64,000 nucleotides of DNA, taken from positions 1-64,000 of the forward strand of contig NZ_AOIB01000020.1 in NCBI RefSeq assembly GCF_000337675.1. The letters are read 5' to 3'. How positions within the stretch are numbered: the stretch's first letter is position 1; each line of letters begins with the position of its first letter. The notes beneath the pieces were generated by a model. It saw only the letters and a list, made by a program, of their open reading frames with translations. It was not told the DNA's origin and did not search any database. The translations under genes were made by a program, and so were the position numbers. Below are positions 35,188-44,423 of this stretch, piece by piece. The DNA comes from Natronococcus amylolyticus DSM 10524 (GTDB taxonomy: Archaea > Halobacteriota > Halobacteria > Halobacteriales > Natrialbaceae).

Positions 35188-35197
35188 CAAATATTTG
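35188..35197. promoter_or_regulatory. Palindromic TATA box between btuC and btuF
   Basis: CAAATATTTG is a perfect palindrome. Its centre is 29.5 bases from the btuC GTG and 30.5 bases from the btuF ATG, so one symmetrical TATA element can serve both nearly leaderless transcripts. No other TATA-like box lies in the 59-base gap. Confidence 0.65.
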
Positions 35198-35222
35198 TTG
35201 GAGTGCCTCGCAGTGTCGGCTG

Positions 35223-36359
35223 ATGCGAAATTCAGTGATCGTTTTCGTTGCGGTGCTGACGGCGCTGGCCGCGTTTGCTCCCGCCGCCGCAGCGGGAGGG
35301 GGGATGGCCGACGTCGCACAGGAGGAACCGACCTGCGAGTTTCCGTTCGAGGGGGAGGATGCCACAGGGGAGACGGTAACCGTCGATGAGGAGCCCGAGT
35401 CGGTCGTCGCCTTACAGCCCAGTGATGCACAGGTGATGCACGAGATCGGGGCCGAAGACAAGCTCTCGGGGATGCCCGTCGGCGAGTACACCGACTACCT
35501 CGAGCCAGACGAGGAGCTCGACATCACCGAGGACGACGGCGTCACGCCCGTCACCGAGGAAATTATCGACCGTGATCCCGACGTCGTCCTGGCGGCCGCC
35601 GCCCTCGAGGGCGACGACGTGATCGACCAGCTCCGGGACGCCGGACTCGACGTCTACGTCTTCCCGACCGAAGAATCGCTCGACGGCGTCGCCGAGAACG
35701 TCCGTCTGACCGGCGAAATCGTCGGCGAGTGCGATGGCGCCGAGGACGCCCTCGAGGAGTTCGAGGAGCGCCTCGAGACCATCGAGTCGACCGTCGAGGA
35801 CGAGGACCACCCGCTCGCGTACTACGAGATGGGTGACGGGTTCACCGCGGGCGAGGGTACCTTCCAGGACGAGATCATCACCACCGCCGGCGTCGAGAAC
35901 CTCGGCGCGGAGGCCGGCATCGAGGGCTGGGCCGAGATCAGCGACGAGGTCGTCGTCGAGGAGGATCCCGAGTGGATTATCTACGGCGAATCCTGGGGTG
36001 ACGAGCCTCCGGTTAGCGAGGCCGCGATGGGGACGACCGCCTACCAGGACGAGCAGTTCGTCGCGGTCGACGACCAGTTCATGAGCCAGCCCGGTCCGCT
36101 CGTCGTCGAGGCGATCGAGGAGATCGTCGCCGAGGTCCACCCCGAGGCGTACGCCGAAGCGACCGACGAAGCCGAGGACGACGCCGCGGACGAGACCGAC
36201 GATGCAGACGACGAGGCGGACGCTGACGACACGGCAGCCGACGACGCCGACGACGCCAACGACGCAGCCGAGGACGACGACTCGATCCCCGGCTTCGGCG
36301 TTCCCGCAGTCGTCGCCGCGCTGGTCGCCGTCCTCGCCGTTCTCGCTCGCCGTCGGTAG
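35223..36359 (+). CDS. btuF: Cobalamin-type ABC substrate-binding protein
   Basis: A 378-residue exported binding protein. A Sec-type signal peptide covers about residues 1-24 ([20 protein letters not shown]). The BtuF/FecB-type fold follows with [40 protein letters not shown] and [20 protein letters not shown] very acidic Asp/Ala-rich linker (about 310-345) leads to [20 protein letters not shown] and RRR, a PGF-type C-terminal sorting signal for lipid anchoring by an archaeosortase. It feeds the divergent btuC-btuD transporter. Confidence 0.9.
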   Translation: MRNSVIVFVAVLTALAAFAPAAAAGGGMADVAQEEPTCEFPFEGEDATGETVTVDEEPESVVALQPSDAQVMHEIGAEDKLSGMPVGEYTDYLEPDEELDITEDDGVTPVTEEIIDRDPDVVLAAAALEGDDVIDQLRDAGLDVYVFPTEESLDGVAENVRLTGEIVGECDGAEDALEEFEERLETIESTVEDEDHPLAYYEMGDGFTAGEGTFQDEIITTAGVENLGAEAGIEGWAEISDEVVVEEDPEWIIYGESWGDEPPVSEAAMGTTAYQDEQFVAVDDQFMSQPGPLVVEAIEEIVAEVHPEAYAEATDEAEDDAADETDDADDEADADDTAADDADDANDAAEDDDSIPGFGVPAVVAALVAVLAVLARRR

Positions 36360-36467
36360 TATCGACTCACACACCGCCGACCGACCATCCGCGCTCGAGG
36401 GACCGACTCGAGCGCGGACCCGACGCTTTTGAAAAGTGTTTACCCGGAGGCCGCTCGAGTCGGAGGT

Positions 36468-36746
36468 ATGGTCGAGAACGTCATCTGGCCCGCCTATCTC
36501 GATGCCGACCTCTCCCGGGCCGAGGGACGACGCGTCGCCGAGGAGCTGGCCGTCGAGGAGCCGACGGTCGACGAGATCGCAAAGGCCGTTCAGCAGATCG
36601 GCTACGACGCCACGATCGAGCGCGAGAAATCCTACTCCCGGGAGCACTGGGCCGATCGCGGCCGAGTCGTCGTCCGGGGGTCCGACGACTCGAAGAACGA
36701 CCTCGTCCAGGCCGTCGCGGCGTACGTCGTCGCGATGCGAGACTGA
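36468..36746 (+). CDS. srp19: Signal recognition particle protein SRP19
   Basis: A 92-residue protein that binds the SRP 7S RNA and prepares it for SRP54 binding. The N terminus, [20 protein letters not shown], and the central [20 protein letters not shown] fit the archaeal family. The ATG at 36468 gives the usual length. Its stop overlaps the gar1 start (TGATG), a common srp19-gar1 pairing in haloarchaea. Confidence 0.93.
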   Translation: MVENVIWPAYLDADLSRAEGRRVAEELAVEEPTVDEIAKAVQQIGYDATIEREKSYSREHWADRGRVVVRGSDDSKNDLVQAVAAYVVAMRD

Positions 36747-36988
36747 TGCGCCGGGTTGGCCAGGTCGTCCGTACCGCCCAGGGGCTCGCAATCTTGCGGG
36801 CGAACCCGGACACCGACGACGACCGCCTCCGCGAGGAGATCGGAACCATGGTGCTCGACGACTCGCTGGAGTCGGTCGGCCGGGTCGTCGACGTCTTCGG
36901 CCCCGTCGACGGTCCCTACCTGGCGGTGACGCCGGACGACGACGTCCACCTCCCGACGCTGGTCGGGTCGGCGCTGTACGCGCGCTGA
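36746..36988 (+). CDS. gar1: H/ACA ribonucleoprotein subunit Gar1
   Basis: An 80-residue small beta-barrel protein, part of the box H/ACA RNP that pseudouridylates rRNA with Cbf5, Nop10 and L7Ae. The fold signature is visible in GRVVDVFGPVDGPYLAVTP, the conserved Gar1 strand-turn-strand. It overlaps srp19 by one base, so it is probably made from the same transcript. Confidence 0.92.
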   Translation: MRRVGQVVRTAQGLAILRANPDTDDDRLREEIGTMVLDDSLESVGRVVDVFGPVDGPYLAVTPDDDVHLPTLVGSALYAR

Positions 36989-37052
36989 TCTCTGACGAGG
37001 GCTCGAGGGGGTAACGAAAAGCACCAAGAGGAGCGGGTGCGAACGCCGCGCC

Positions 37053-38126
37053 ATGGACCATCGGACCCGGGTGCTCGCGGCCGTCGGCGCGACCGTGGCG
37101 CTGTTTCTGGCCGTGCAACTCGGCGCGCTGGCGCTGATCGAGCCGTTCCACGACGCCGACCGCCAGGCCGTCGAGGACCCGGAGAACCCGACCAACAGCC
37201 TGGTCTACTTCGCGGTGATCCTCGTCGCGACCGGATTCATGCTCGCGACGTTCCGGTACGACCTCGAGTGGGTCATCAGGGCGCTGGTCATCGGCGTGAG
37301 CGTCTTCCTCGCCTGGTTCGTGCTCACCGAACTCGTTCCGCCGGTGGTTACGGCGGGGCCGGTCAACGTCGTCGCCGTCGGCGCAGCCCTGGGTGTCGGC
37401 GCCGCACTCCTGTTGTATCCGGAGTGGTACGTCATCGACCTCACCGGCGTGCTGATGGGCGCCGGCGCCGCCGCGCTGTTCGGGATCAGCTTCGGTCTCC
37501 TGCCCGCGATCCTGTTGCTCTCGGCGCTTGCGATCTACGACGCTATCAGCGTCTACCGGACCGAACACATGCTCGATCTCGCGGAGGGCGTGATGGATCT
37601 CAAGATTCCGGTCGTGCTGGTCGTTCCGACGACGCTGTCGTACTCCTACCTCGCCGACGGCTCCGAGGCGTCGCTCGAGGACGATCGAGAGGGCGGTGAG
37701 CCGGGTCCCGACGAGCGCGACTCGGGTCGGGCCAAGGAAGCCTCGGCCGACGGGACGCCGACCCCCGAAAGCGAACCCGACTCACCAACGTCACCGGAAG
37801 CCGACTCCGACGCCGAGAAGCCGGCCGACGCCGGCCGCGACGCCCTGTTCATCGGGTTGGGTGACGCCATCATCCCGACGATCCTGGTTGCCAGCGCGGC
37901 GTACTTCCTCGAGGCGGGCGCGCTCGAGGTCCCCGGCATCGCGCTGAACGTGCCCGCGCTGGGGGCGATCCTCGGAACGCTGGCCGGCCTGCTCGTGCTC
38001 ATGGGAATGGTCTTGAAGGGGCGACCCCACGCCGGGCTCCCCCTGCTCAACGGCGGCGCGATCGGGGGGTACCTGCTGGGTGCGCTCGCGAGCGGCGTCT
38101 CGATCGCGACCGCGCTCGGCCTCTAA
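37053..38126 (+). CDS. Presenilin-family intramembrane aspartyl protease
   Basis: A 357-residue membrane protein with nine predicted hydrophobic segments. The two catalytic aspartates are in IYDAISVY (D163) and FIGLGDAIIP (D271), and the PALP-type motif appears as GLPLL (about 329-332). A hydrophilic, Asp/Glu/Pro-rich loop (about 200-260) separates the two halves. It is expected to cut transmembrane helices within the membrane; its substrate in haloarchaea is unknown. It follows gar1 by 64 bases and overlaps the convergent lipoprotein gene at the stop codons. Confidence 0.87.
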   Translation: MDHRTRVLAAVGATVALFLAVQLGALALIEPFHDADRQAVEDPENPTNSLVYFAVILVATGFMLATFRYDLEWVIRALVIGVSVFLAWFVLTELVPPVVTAGPVNVVAVGAALGVGAALLLYPEWYVIDLTGVLMGAGAAALFGISFGLLPAILLLSALAIYDAISVYRTEHMLDLAEGVMDLKIPVVLVVPTTLSYSYLADGSEASLEDDREGGEPGPDERDSGRAKEASADGTPTPESEPDSPTSPEADSDAEKPADAGRDALFIGLGDAIIPTILVASAAYFLEAGALEVPGIALNVPALGAILGTLAGLLVLMGMVLKGRPHAGLPLLNGGAIGGYLLGALASGVSIATALGL

Positions 38127-38830
38127 TCGGAGAGCGGTTCTTCCTCCTCGCGGCTCTCGACGATCTCCGCGTCGACGTCGTCGTCGTGCTCGAGCCCCTG
38201 GACCATCACGTCGATCCGATCGCGCTCGGAGTCGATCGGGAAGTCCTCGAGGTCGGGGTAGACGCCGACGATCACGAGGTAGTCGTCGTCGTGCTCGAGC
38301 TGGGCGATATCGAGCAGGATGTCGATCCCGTGCTCGCCGTGTAACACCGCCTCCCCCTCGAAGGTCTCGAGCGTGATCGTCTCCTCGAGCGCGCTCACCG
38401 ACCGCTCCCCGACGGACTCCTCGATCCGCAGCTCCTCGTACTGGGTCTGGATCTCCTGAACGAGCTCCTCGTTTTCCATCTCGCCGACGGGATTGAACTC
38501 CTCGCCGGCGACGCTGACCTGCGGCGTCGAGATGACGGCGAACACGCCGGCCTCGATCTCGCCGCCGAAGATGTCGAGCGGGAGGTCGATCGGCCGGGTG
38601 TACTCGGAACCGTAGCTGGTCACTTCGATCTCCTGGCCGGCGACCGACTCGGTGGAGACGATCTCCTCGGTCCCCTGGTACTCGTAGCCGGTGTCGTCGG
38701 TCGCGCTCTCGGCGACGACCGCCGGCGTGGCCGAAAACGTCGTCGCGTCCTCGAGGAAGTCGTCGAGACAGCTGGCCGACACGCTGACTCCCCCGACCGC
38801 GCCCGCGGCGACGAACTGTCGTCGGTTCAT
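38123..38830 (-). CDS. Tat lipoprotein of unknown function (DUF6517-like)
   Basis: A 235-residue exported protein. Twin Arg at 3-4 (NRRQFVAAGAVGGVSVSASC) and Cys21 form a short Tat lipoprotein signal. The mature part is very acidic, mostly beta, with TTFSATPAVVAESATDDTGY typical of a haloarchaeal lipoprotein family that I would place with DUF6517. No enzymatic motif is seen. Its stop overlaps the presenilin-type gene's stop by four bases; the two are convergent. Confidence 0.75.
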   Translation of the reverse strand: MNRRQFVAAGAVGGVSVSASCLDDFLEDATTFSATPAVVAESATDDTGYEYQGTEEIVSTESVAGQEIEVTSYGSEYTRPIDLPLDIFGGEIEAGVFAVISTPQVSVAGEEFNPVGEMENEELVQEIQTQYEELRIEESVGERSVSALEETITLETFEGEAVLHGEHGIDILLDIAQLEHDDDYLVIVGVYPDLEDFPIDSERDRIDVMVQGLEHDDDVDAEIVESREEEEPLSD

Positions 38831-39807
38831 CTAGCCTGAAAGAACCGCTTGCCGGGCATAAGTGGCGCGGCCGACTCGAGGCGTCCGTTTCGTGATCAGC
38901 AGTTCAGCGGAAGAGTTTCGACAATCCTCCAATCAGTGACGGTTCTACCTCCCGACATGAGTAGTATGGACCGTCCGGCGTTATGTCTGCAGTGCGAATG
39001 GAACGTTTGGCCTCGAGTCTCCAGTACCGGTCAACCACTGCGGGGGTGGGACTGAAAGGGGCTGGGCGTTGAGCGGACGCAAAGCGTCCGCGATGCTCGG
39101 GAGGGCTTCGCTCTCCCGTTGCTCAAGGAGCGAGGCGAAATAAGCACCGCAGGGAGCAACGCGACCGAGGAGCATGGTTCGAGAGAGCACAGCTCTCTCG
39201 TCATCAAGCGAAACCGTCGGTTTCGCGGAGATCGCGAATCGAAGATTCGCTCACTCACGAAAGGCGCAGAGCGCCTTTCGAACGACAGCGAGCCACAGCC
39301 CTCGAGCGGGACAGGAGCTTTCGGGGTGATACTGACGAGTAGCAGTCCTGCTCGCACGAACACAGGAGATTGCTACGTCCTCCCCAGCCGATTCGCTCAC
39401 TCCCTGCGGTAGTTCGCTCATCCCTCGCGCAGTATCGTCGACCGCCCTCGCTTTCGCTCACGGTTCCCTTCGGTCACCGTTCGCTTTTCGAGGCACTCGC
39501 ATACTCGCACCTCGCGACGCTCGGTCGGTCGACAGCGCACGCCACCGCAAGAAGAACGGTCGGACCGAACTGATACGTGGTCCGCCTCTATGGAACGCAA
39601 TGTCTACGGATCAATCGGCAGACCACTTTTCGCTTGTCAATCGACACCCACCGACATTCTGCGAAACGGTCGACTTTCGATATAACAGGATGAGGTTTAC
39701 TCGACGCAGGGCGGACAGTCCGAGGACGACCGCCGATCGCACCGCTCGGAAAAATCGTCGAACGAGACGCGCGAAACCGATCCGGCCTGAGAAGAAGTCG
39801 TCGACCG
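38831..39807. other. Non-coding interval holding repeat copy 2
   Basis: These 977 bases lack a real gene. Bases 38982-39576 are repeat copy 2. The flanks 38831-38981 and 39577-39807 contain no recognisable element; the right flank has mixed composition with CGATATAACAGG near 39680. Confidence 0.55.
38982..39576 (+). repeat. Palindrome-modular non-coding repeat, copy 2
   Basis: A 595-base relative of 28774-29360. Left end (AGTGCGAATGGAACGT, GGCCTCGAGTCT) and right end (CTTTCGGGGTGATACTGAC through GGTCGGACCGAACTGATAC) run in the same direction as copy 1. The inner stem-loops come in a different order and strand: first the GCGGACGC and GGGAGGGC units (39066-39122), then an AGGAGCGAGGCG linker, then GAGAGAGC, GCGAAACC, CGAATC and GAAAGGCGC units (39176-39285), each block reversed relative to copy 1. 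The AGCGAGCC.CAGCCCTCGAG linker keeps its direction. No coding capacity is seen. Confidence 0.8.
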
Positions 39808-41310
39808 CTACTCGCCGGAGGGGAGCCGATAGCTTGCCCCCTCGTCGGTGTCCTGGACCTCGACGCCGAGCCCCTCGAGCTCGTCGCGGAGCTCGTCGGC
39901 TCGCTCGTAGTTCCCCGCCTCGCGTTCGTGCTCGCGCACGTCGAGTACGAGTTCGACGACGTCGCCGGCCAGCTCCGCGCTGCCGTCGGTCTCGCCGGTA
40001 AAGGAGAGCCCGAGTACGCTGCCGAGTTCCTCGAGGGTCTCGACGGCCTGGCGCAGTCCGCGGTAGTCGGCCTGCCCGCCCTCGCTTCCCTCGAGGTGGC
40101 GGTTGATCGCCGCCGCGATCTCGAGCAGTGCGGACTGGGCCTCGCGGGTGTTGAAGTCGTCGTTCATCGCCTCCCTAAAGGCCTCGCGGGCCTCGTCGAC
40201 CGCCTCGCGGAGTTCGCCGTCCTTGACTTTGGTGCCCGCGTTCGGGGAATCGATCGCTGCGGTCGCCGCCTCGTGGGCTCGCTCGAGGCGGTCCCACCGC
40301 TCCTCGGCTTCGGCGATCGTCTCGTCGGAGTAGAGCTGCTGGCTGTTGTACGAACCCGCGGTGAGGAACGTGCGGACGACGTTTGCCCCCCAGCGGTCGA
40401 CGGCCTCGTCGACGGTGACGAAGTTGCCGAGGCTCGAGGACATCTTTTCTTCGTCCATCTGGAACAGCTCGCAGTGGAGCCAGTAGTTTGCGAACTGCTG
40501 GTCGGTCGCCGCCTCGGACTGGGCGATCTCGTTTTCGTGGTGGGGAAAGACCAGATCGCGACCGCCGACGTGGATGTCGAGGGTGTCACCGAGGTGGGTC
40601 GTGCTCATCGCCGAGCACTCGATGTGCCAGCCGGGGCGGCCCTCGCCCCACGGCGACTCCCAGGTCAGCGCGGTCTCGCAGGCCTCCTTGGCCGGCGCGG
40701 CTCCCTCGTGGCGGTGTTCCTCGATCGCGTCGCTGTCGACGCCGTCGGCCTTCCAGAGCGCGAAGTCCGCGGGGTTTCGCTTCTCGGAGCGCTCGTCGGG
40801 GTCGCCCTGGGATTCGATCTCCTCGAGTTCCTGGTTCGAGAGCTTGCCGTACTCCTCGAAGCTGGTGACGTCGAAGTAGACCGAGCCGTTCGCCTCGTAG
40901 GCGTACCCCTTCTCCAGTAAGGTCTCGACGAGGGTGACGATCTCGGGGACGTGCTCGGAGACGCGGGGGTAGACCTCCGCCCGCAGGAGGTTCAGCGAGC
41001 GCATGTCCGCGAGGGTGCGTTCGATGTAGGTTTCGGCGACCTCGCTCTCGTCGTCGCCGAGGTCGTCCTCGCCGACGCGAGCGACGATCTTCTCGTTGAC
41101 GTCGGTGAAGTTCTCGACGTGGCGGACGCCGTAGCCGAGCTGTTCGAGCCAGCGGTGCATGACGTCGACGTGGACCCACGAGCGGGCGTGGCCCAGGTGG
41201 GGCGGGTCAGAAACCGTCAGGCCGCAGTAGTAGAGCAGAACGTCGTCGGGATCCTGCGGCTCGAACGGCTCCGTCTCGCCCGTCAACGTGTTCGTCACGT
41301 TCAGGGTCAT
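39808..41310 (-). CDS. cysS: Cysteinyl-tRNA synthetase
   Basis: A 500-residue class I synthetase that charges tRNA(Cys). The HIGH motif is HLGH (38-41), zinc-site residues are C29 (YYCGLTV), ECSAMS (231-236) and HHENE (257-261), and the KMSKS loop reads KMSSS (289-293). The C-terminal helical anticodon region carries REHEREAGNYERADELRDEL. The Ser in place of the second Lys of KMSKS is a tolerated variant in some class I enzymes. It is monocistronic and borders the repeat element on its 3' side. Confidence 0.96.
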   Translation of the reverse strand: MTLNVTNTLTGETEPFEPQDPDDVLLYYCGLTVSDPPHLGHARSWVHVDVMHRWLEQLGYGVRHVENFTDVNEKIVARVGEDDLGDDESEVAETYIERTLADMRSLNLLRAEVYPRVSEHVPEIVTLVETLLEKGYAYEANGSVYFDVTSFEEYGKLSNQELEEIESQGDPDERSEKRNPADFALWKADGVDSDAIEEHRHEGAAPAKEACETALTWESPWGEGRPGWHIECSAMSTTHLGDTLDIHVGGRDLVFPHHENEIAQSEAATDQQFANYWLHCELFQMDEEKMSSSLGNFVTVDEAVDRWGANVVRTFLTAGSYNSQQLYSDETIAEAEERWDRLERAHEAATAAIDSPNAGTKVKDGELREAVDEAREAFREAMNDDFNTREAQSALLEIAAAINRHLEGSEGGQADYRGLRQAVETLEELGSVLGLSFTGETDGSAELAGDVVELVLDVREHEREAGNYERADELRDELEGLGVEVQDTDEGASYRLPSGE

Positions 41311-41363
41311 TACAGGGGTGTATCCGCGGCCTGCAGTTAAAACGTGTCTTTACCTCCGAAGCG

Positions 41364-41867
41364 CTACTCCCGGACGGGAACGGCCTCGAGGGCGTCCTCG
41401 ACCGTCCGAAGGGCGTCGGCTCCCGCGACTCCTTCCACGACGAGCATCATCGCCCCTTCCCCGACGCCGGCTGCGGTCGGCTCGATCCCCTCGATCCCGA
41501 GTCGTTCCAGCGTCGTCCCGAGCGCGACCGTGTCGACGTCGCCCGTCGCGACGATCGCCGTCAGGTCGCCGCTGTCGGACCTGAACGACGTCCCGCCGAT
41601 CGCGAACAGCGCCGTCTCGGGCTGGGAGCCGTCGATCGAGGCTGGCGTGATTCCGCGTTCCATCCTGACCCGAACCTCTCGAGCGTCGGTCCCGTAGGCA
41701 GGAAGCTCCTCGGCGTAGCGGCGGATCGCCGTCGCGACTGCGTCGGTCTCGCCGTCGACGTCGAGATACCGGGCTGCCGCGGTGTAGTTGACGACTCCGG
41801 CCCGCAGTGCGTCGACGAGAAACGGGCTCCCGTCGACAGCTCGACGCGTTTCGCTCGCGAGCGACAT
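41364..41867 (-). CDS. Conserved-looking hypothetical protein, possible ACT-like regulator
   Basis: A 167-residue protein. The N-terminal 75 residues look like a small helical, possibly DNA-binding part (SPFLVDALRAGVVNYTAAARYL). The C-terminal half alternates strands and helices (TALFAIGGTSFRSDSGDLTA, IEPTAAGVGEGAMMLVVEGV) and could be a ligand-binding ACT-like domain. I do not recognise the family with certainty. The start at 41867 is chosen because upstream sequence in frame is not haloarchaeal in character. It is divergent from the BolA gene. Confidence 0.65.
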   Translation of the reverse strand: MSLASETRRAVDGSPFLVDALRAGVVNYTAAARYLDVDGETDAVATAIRRYAEELPAYGTDAREVRVRMERGITPASIDGSQPETALFAIGGTSFRSDSGDLTAIVATGDVDTVALGTTLERLGIEGIEPTAAGVGEGAMMLVVEGVAGADALRTVEDALEAVPVRE

Positions 41868-41961
41868 AGATGTACAGCTGTGACACACAACCGCGGAGGG
41901 ATAAGCCTCGTGGTCGGCGGCGACCGCGGTGCTTTTGCCGCGAGCGCTCCATCGATCGAGT

Positions 41962-42213
41962 ATGAAACCCGACGACGTCGAAGCCGTGATCGAGTCCGAA
42001 CTCGAGGGCGCCGAGGCAACCGTCACGCACGCACGTGACAAACACGACGACGATCACCTCGCCGCGACGGTCGTCTCGCCGACGTTCGAGGGCGAGTCGC
42101 TCGTCGGCCAACACCAGCAGGTGTACGACGCCCTCGAGGACCACATGACGACCGATATTCACGCCCTCGAGCTGTCGACGTACACGCCCGAGGAGTACGA
42201 CGACCTCGAGTAG
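41962..42213 (+). CDS. BolA/IbaG-family protein
   Basis: An 83-residue protein of the BolA family, with the canonical ending pattern: HLAATVVSPTFEGESLVGQH, then QQVYDALEDHM and THAL-type DIHALELSTYTPEEY. BolA proteins partner with monothiol glutaredoxins in Fe-S cluster handling in bacteria and eukaryotes. In archaea the partner is not established, so the role is inferred from the family. It stands alone, 92 bases before the first PH-domain gene. Confidence 0.88.
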   Translation: MKPDDVEAVIESELEGAEATVTHARDKHDDDHLAATVVSPTFEGESLVGQHQQVYDALEDHMTTDIHALELSTYTPEEYDDLE

Positions 42214-42304
42214 CCGGCGTCGGTCGGCCTGCGACCGCCTTCCGATCCGTCTCCACCGACGGTCGAACCACAGGATACTCGTGTTCGCTCGCGAGAACGT
42301 TCGT

Positions 42305-42766
42305 ATGGAGTCGCTTCACCCGCGAATCAGGCTGTTGTGGATCGCACAGACGGCGATCCTGGCGGCCGTGCTCGGTGCCGTCCTCGTCGCCGTCGACCGG
42401 TGGCTCGTCCCCGTGCCGACGGCCGGACTGGTGGGTATCGTCGCCGTCGCGGCGGTCCTCGGAATCGCCTACGCCGTCCGGCTCTACCAGATCTGGCAGT
42501 TCGAACTGCAGGGCGACGCCCTCTATCTCGAGCGCGGTGTCATCACGTTCGTCGAGACGGCCGTCCCGTTCGTTCGGGTCCAACACGTCGACACGCAGTT
42601 CGGCCCCGTCGAGCGAACGCTCGGACTCTCGAGCGTCGTCGTCTACACGGCAGGCTCGCGAAACGCCGACGTTCGGATCCCCGGACTGACGCCGGATCGC
42701 GCCCGGAAGCTACAGGATACGCTCCGAGAACTCGCCGTCGAAAGTGAGGCCGACGACGCCGTATGA
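42305..42766 (+). CDS. PH-domain membrane protein, small (YdbS-like), pair 1
   Basis: A 153-residue protein with two hydrophobic segments (about 11-30 and 37-58), followed by one bacterial PH domain: EGDALYLERGV-type start (LQGDALYLERGVITF), the VPFVRVQHVDTQFGPVERTL core and LSSVVVYTAGSRNADVRIPG. It overlaps the next gene (ATGA), so the two products are probably made together and form a membrane complex. A paralogue at 46472 has the same layout. The molecular role is unknown; related bacterial proteins help resist membrane-active compounds. Confidence 0.85.
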   Translation: MESLHPRIRLLWIAQTAILAAVLGAVLVAVDRWLVPVPTAGLVGIVAVAAVLGIAYAVRLYQIWQFELQGDALYLERGVITFVETAVPFVRVQHVDTQFGPVERTLGLSSVVVYTAGSRNADVRIPGLTPDRARKLQDTLRELAVESEADDAV

Positions 42767-44403
42767 ATCGGCTCCACCCCTTCAGCGCGGTCGTCTACGC
42801 GCTTCGGTACGGCCTGCTGTGGCTGTGGGTTCCGTTCTTCCTCGTCACCGCCCTCGCGGGGACCGTCGCGGCCGTCAGCATCGCCTGGCTGCCGGTGGTC
42901 ACGGCGCTTGGCTTCCTCTTTGGCGCCGCGTACGGTATCGTCTACTACTACCGCTTCGAATACGGAATCACGCCGGACACGTTCGACGTCGCCTCCGGGG
43001 TCGTCGCGCGTCGCTCCCGCGAGATACCCTATCGGCGGATCCAGAACGTCGACGTCCGCCAGGGCGTGTTACAGCGCGTCCTCGGGCTCGCGGTCGTCAC
43101 CGTCGAAACCGCTGGCGGCGGCAACAGCGAGGCGGCACTCCAACTCGTGAGCAAGTCGGAGGCCGATCGCCTCCAGCACCAGATCCGGCGTCGAACCGCC
43201 GGCGTCGACGCCGACGACCCCGACCGAGCCACCTCCGAGGCATCCGAGGACGGCCGACCACTCGACGATGAACCGCTCGACGAGCAGCCGTCTCGAGTCG
43301 ATAGAACTCCCGAGACGCCGCCGGCTTCCGAGACGCGACCCCGGCGCGAACCGACCGAACCGAGCCGAAAACGGCTGTTCGCCCTCGATTCTCGAGAACT
43401 GCTCCTCTACTCGCTGACGACGCTGCGGCCAGCTGCCCTCGCCGCCGTTGGATTCCTGTTTTTCTTCGCGACCGATACGATTCTCGACTTCCTCGTGACC
43501 CTCTCGCAGCCGTTCGGCGGTCCGCAGGACCTCCAGACGGGCGACACACAGAGCTACGGCGTCCTGACGGTCGTCTCGATGATAAACGGGATCGTCATTA
43601 CCTACCTCGTCAGTGTGGCCTACACCTTCGCGACGTACTACGACTTCCGGCTCGGTCGGGTCGACGAGGACTTCGTCTACGAGCGAGGGTTGCTCCAGCG
43701 CTACAGCGGCTCGATCCCCGCGGAGAAGGTACAGTCGGTGACGATCACCGACAACCCGCTCCAGCGGCTGATCGACTACGCCGGACTGTGGGTCGAGACG
43801 GCCGGCTACGGCCCCGACAGCAGCGGCGGCAGCCAGTCGGCCGTTCCCATGGCCCGCGCGGCTCACGTCCACCGGTTCGCGGAGAACCTCACGCACGTCG
43901 AAACGCCCGCGTTCGCGAGTCCGTCGCCGATCGCCCGCCGTCGATATCTCGTTCGCTACTCCCTGATCGCCGCCGTCGTCGTCGCCGCCGCCCTCGCACT
44001 CGCACAGGTGGCGCCCCTCGAGCGGTGGTATCTCGCCGCGGTCGTCTTTGCGGCGGTCCCGCCCGCGGCCCACCTGCGGTACGTCCATCTTGGCTACTAC
44101 GTCGGCGAGGACCACCTGGTGATCCGCCGTGGATTCTGGCGCCGACGGACGACCGTGATCCCCTACTTCCGGATCCAGACCGTCTCCACCCGACGATCGG
44201 TCTTCCAGCGCCGGCTCGGCATCGCCTCGCTGGTCGTCGACACCGCCAGCTCGCGGACGCTGTTCTGGGATACCCCGACGATATACGACGTCGACCTCGA
44301 GGACGCCCGTGGCGCCCACCGAACCGGCCGGAAGCGTCTGCAGTCGGCCCTGCGAGAGCGGGCTCGCGCCGACGACGCCGGCTTTTCGGTGGATTTTACC
44401 TGA
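42763..44403 (+). CDS. PH-domain membrane protein, large (YdbT-like), pair 1
   Basis: A 546-residue protein with three bacterial PH domains. Each follows a pair of hydrophobic segments: domain 1 (IPYRRIQNVDVRQGVLQRVL), domain 2 (SIPAEKVQSVTITDNPLQRL) and domain 3 (IPYFRIQTVSTRRSVFQRRL). A hydrophilic, Glu/Arg/Pro-rich linker of about 60 residues (roughly 145-205) separates domains 1 and 2. Its start overlaps the small partner's stop. The gene is followed 20 bases later by fumC on the same strand. Confidence 0.87.
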   Translation: MNRLHPFSAVVYALRYGLLWLWVPFFLVTALAGTVAAVSIAWLPVVTALGFLFGAAYGIVYYYRFEYGITPDTFDVASGVVARRSREIPYRRIQNVDVRQGVLQRVLGLAVVTVETAGGGNSEAALQLVSKSEADRLQHQIRRRTAGVDADDPDRATSEASEDGRPLDDEPLDEQPSRVDRTPETPPASETRPRREPTEPSRKRLFALDSRELLLYSLTTLRPAALAAVGFLFFFATDTILDFLVTLSQPFGGPQDLQTGDTQSYGVLTVVSMINGIVITYLVSVAYTFATYYDFRLGRVDEDFVYERGLLQRYSGSIPAEKVQSVTITDNPLQRLIDYAGLWVETAGYGPDSSGGSQSAVPMARAAHVHRFAENLTHVETPAFASPSPIARRRYLVRYSLIAAVVVAAALALAQVAPLERWYLAAVVFAAVPPAAHLRYVHLGYYVGEDHLVIRRGFWRRRTTVIPYFRIQTVSTRRSVFQRRLGIASLVVDTASSRTLFWDTPTIYDVDLEDARGAHRTGRKRLQSALRERARADDAGFSVDFT

Positions 44404-44423
44404 CCCCTCTCGAGGTGTCGGGT

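Noticed and set aside
35412-37568. A 718-codon minus-strand open frame
   Set aside because: It lies antisense to btuF, srp19, gar1 and the presenilin gene, all of which are recognisable families. Long antisense frames are normal in GC-rich haloarchaeal DNA.
28774-39576. The two modular repeats as the ends of a composite transposon
   Set aside because: The 10 kb between them are ordinary chromosomal genes (MFS transporter, gatE, btu, srp19-gar1) with no transposase, and no target-site duplication is visible outside the copies.
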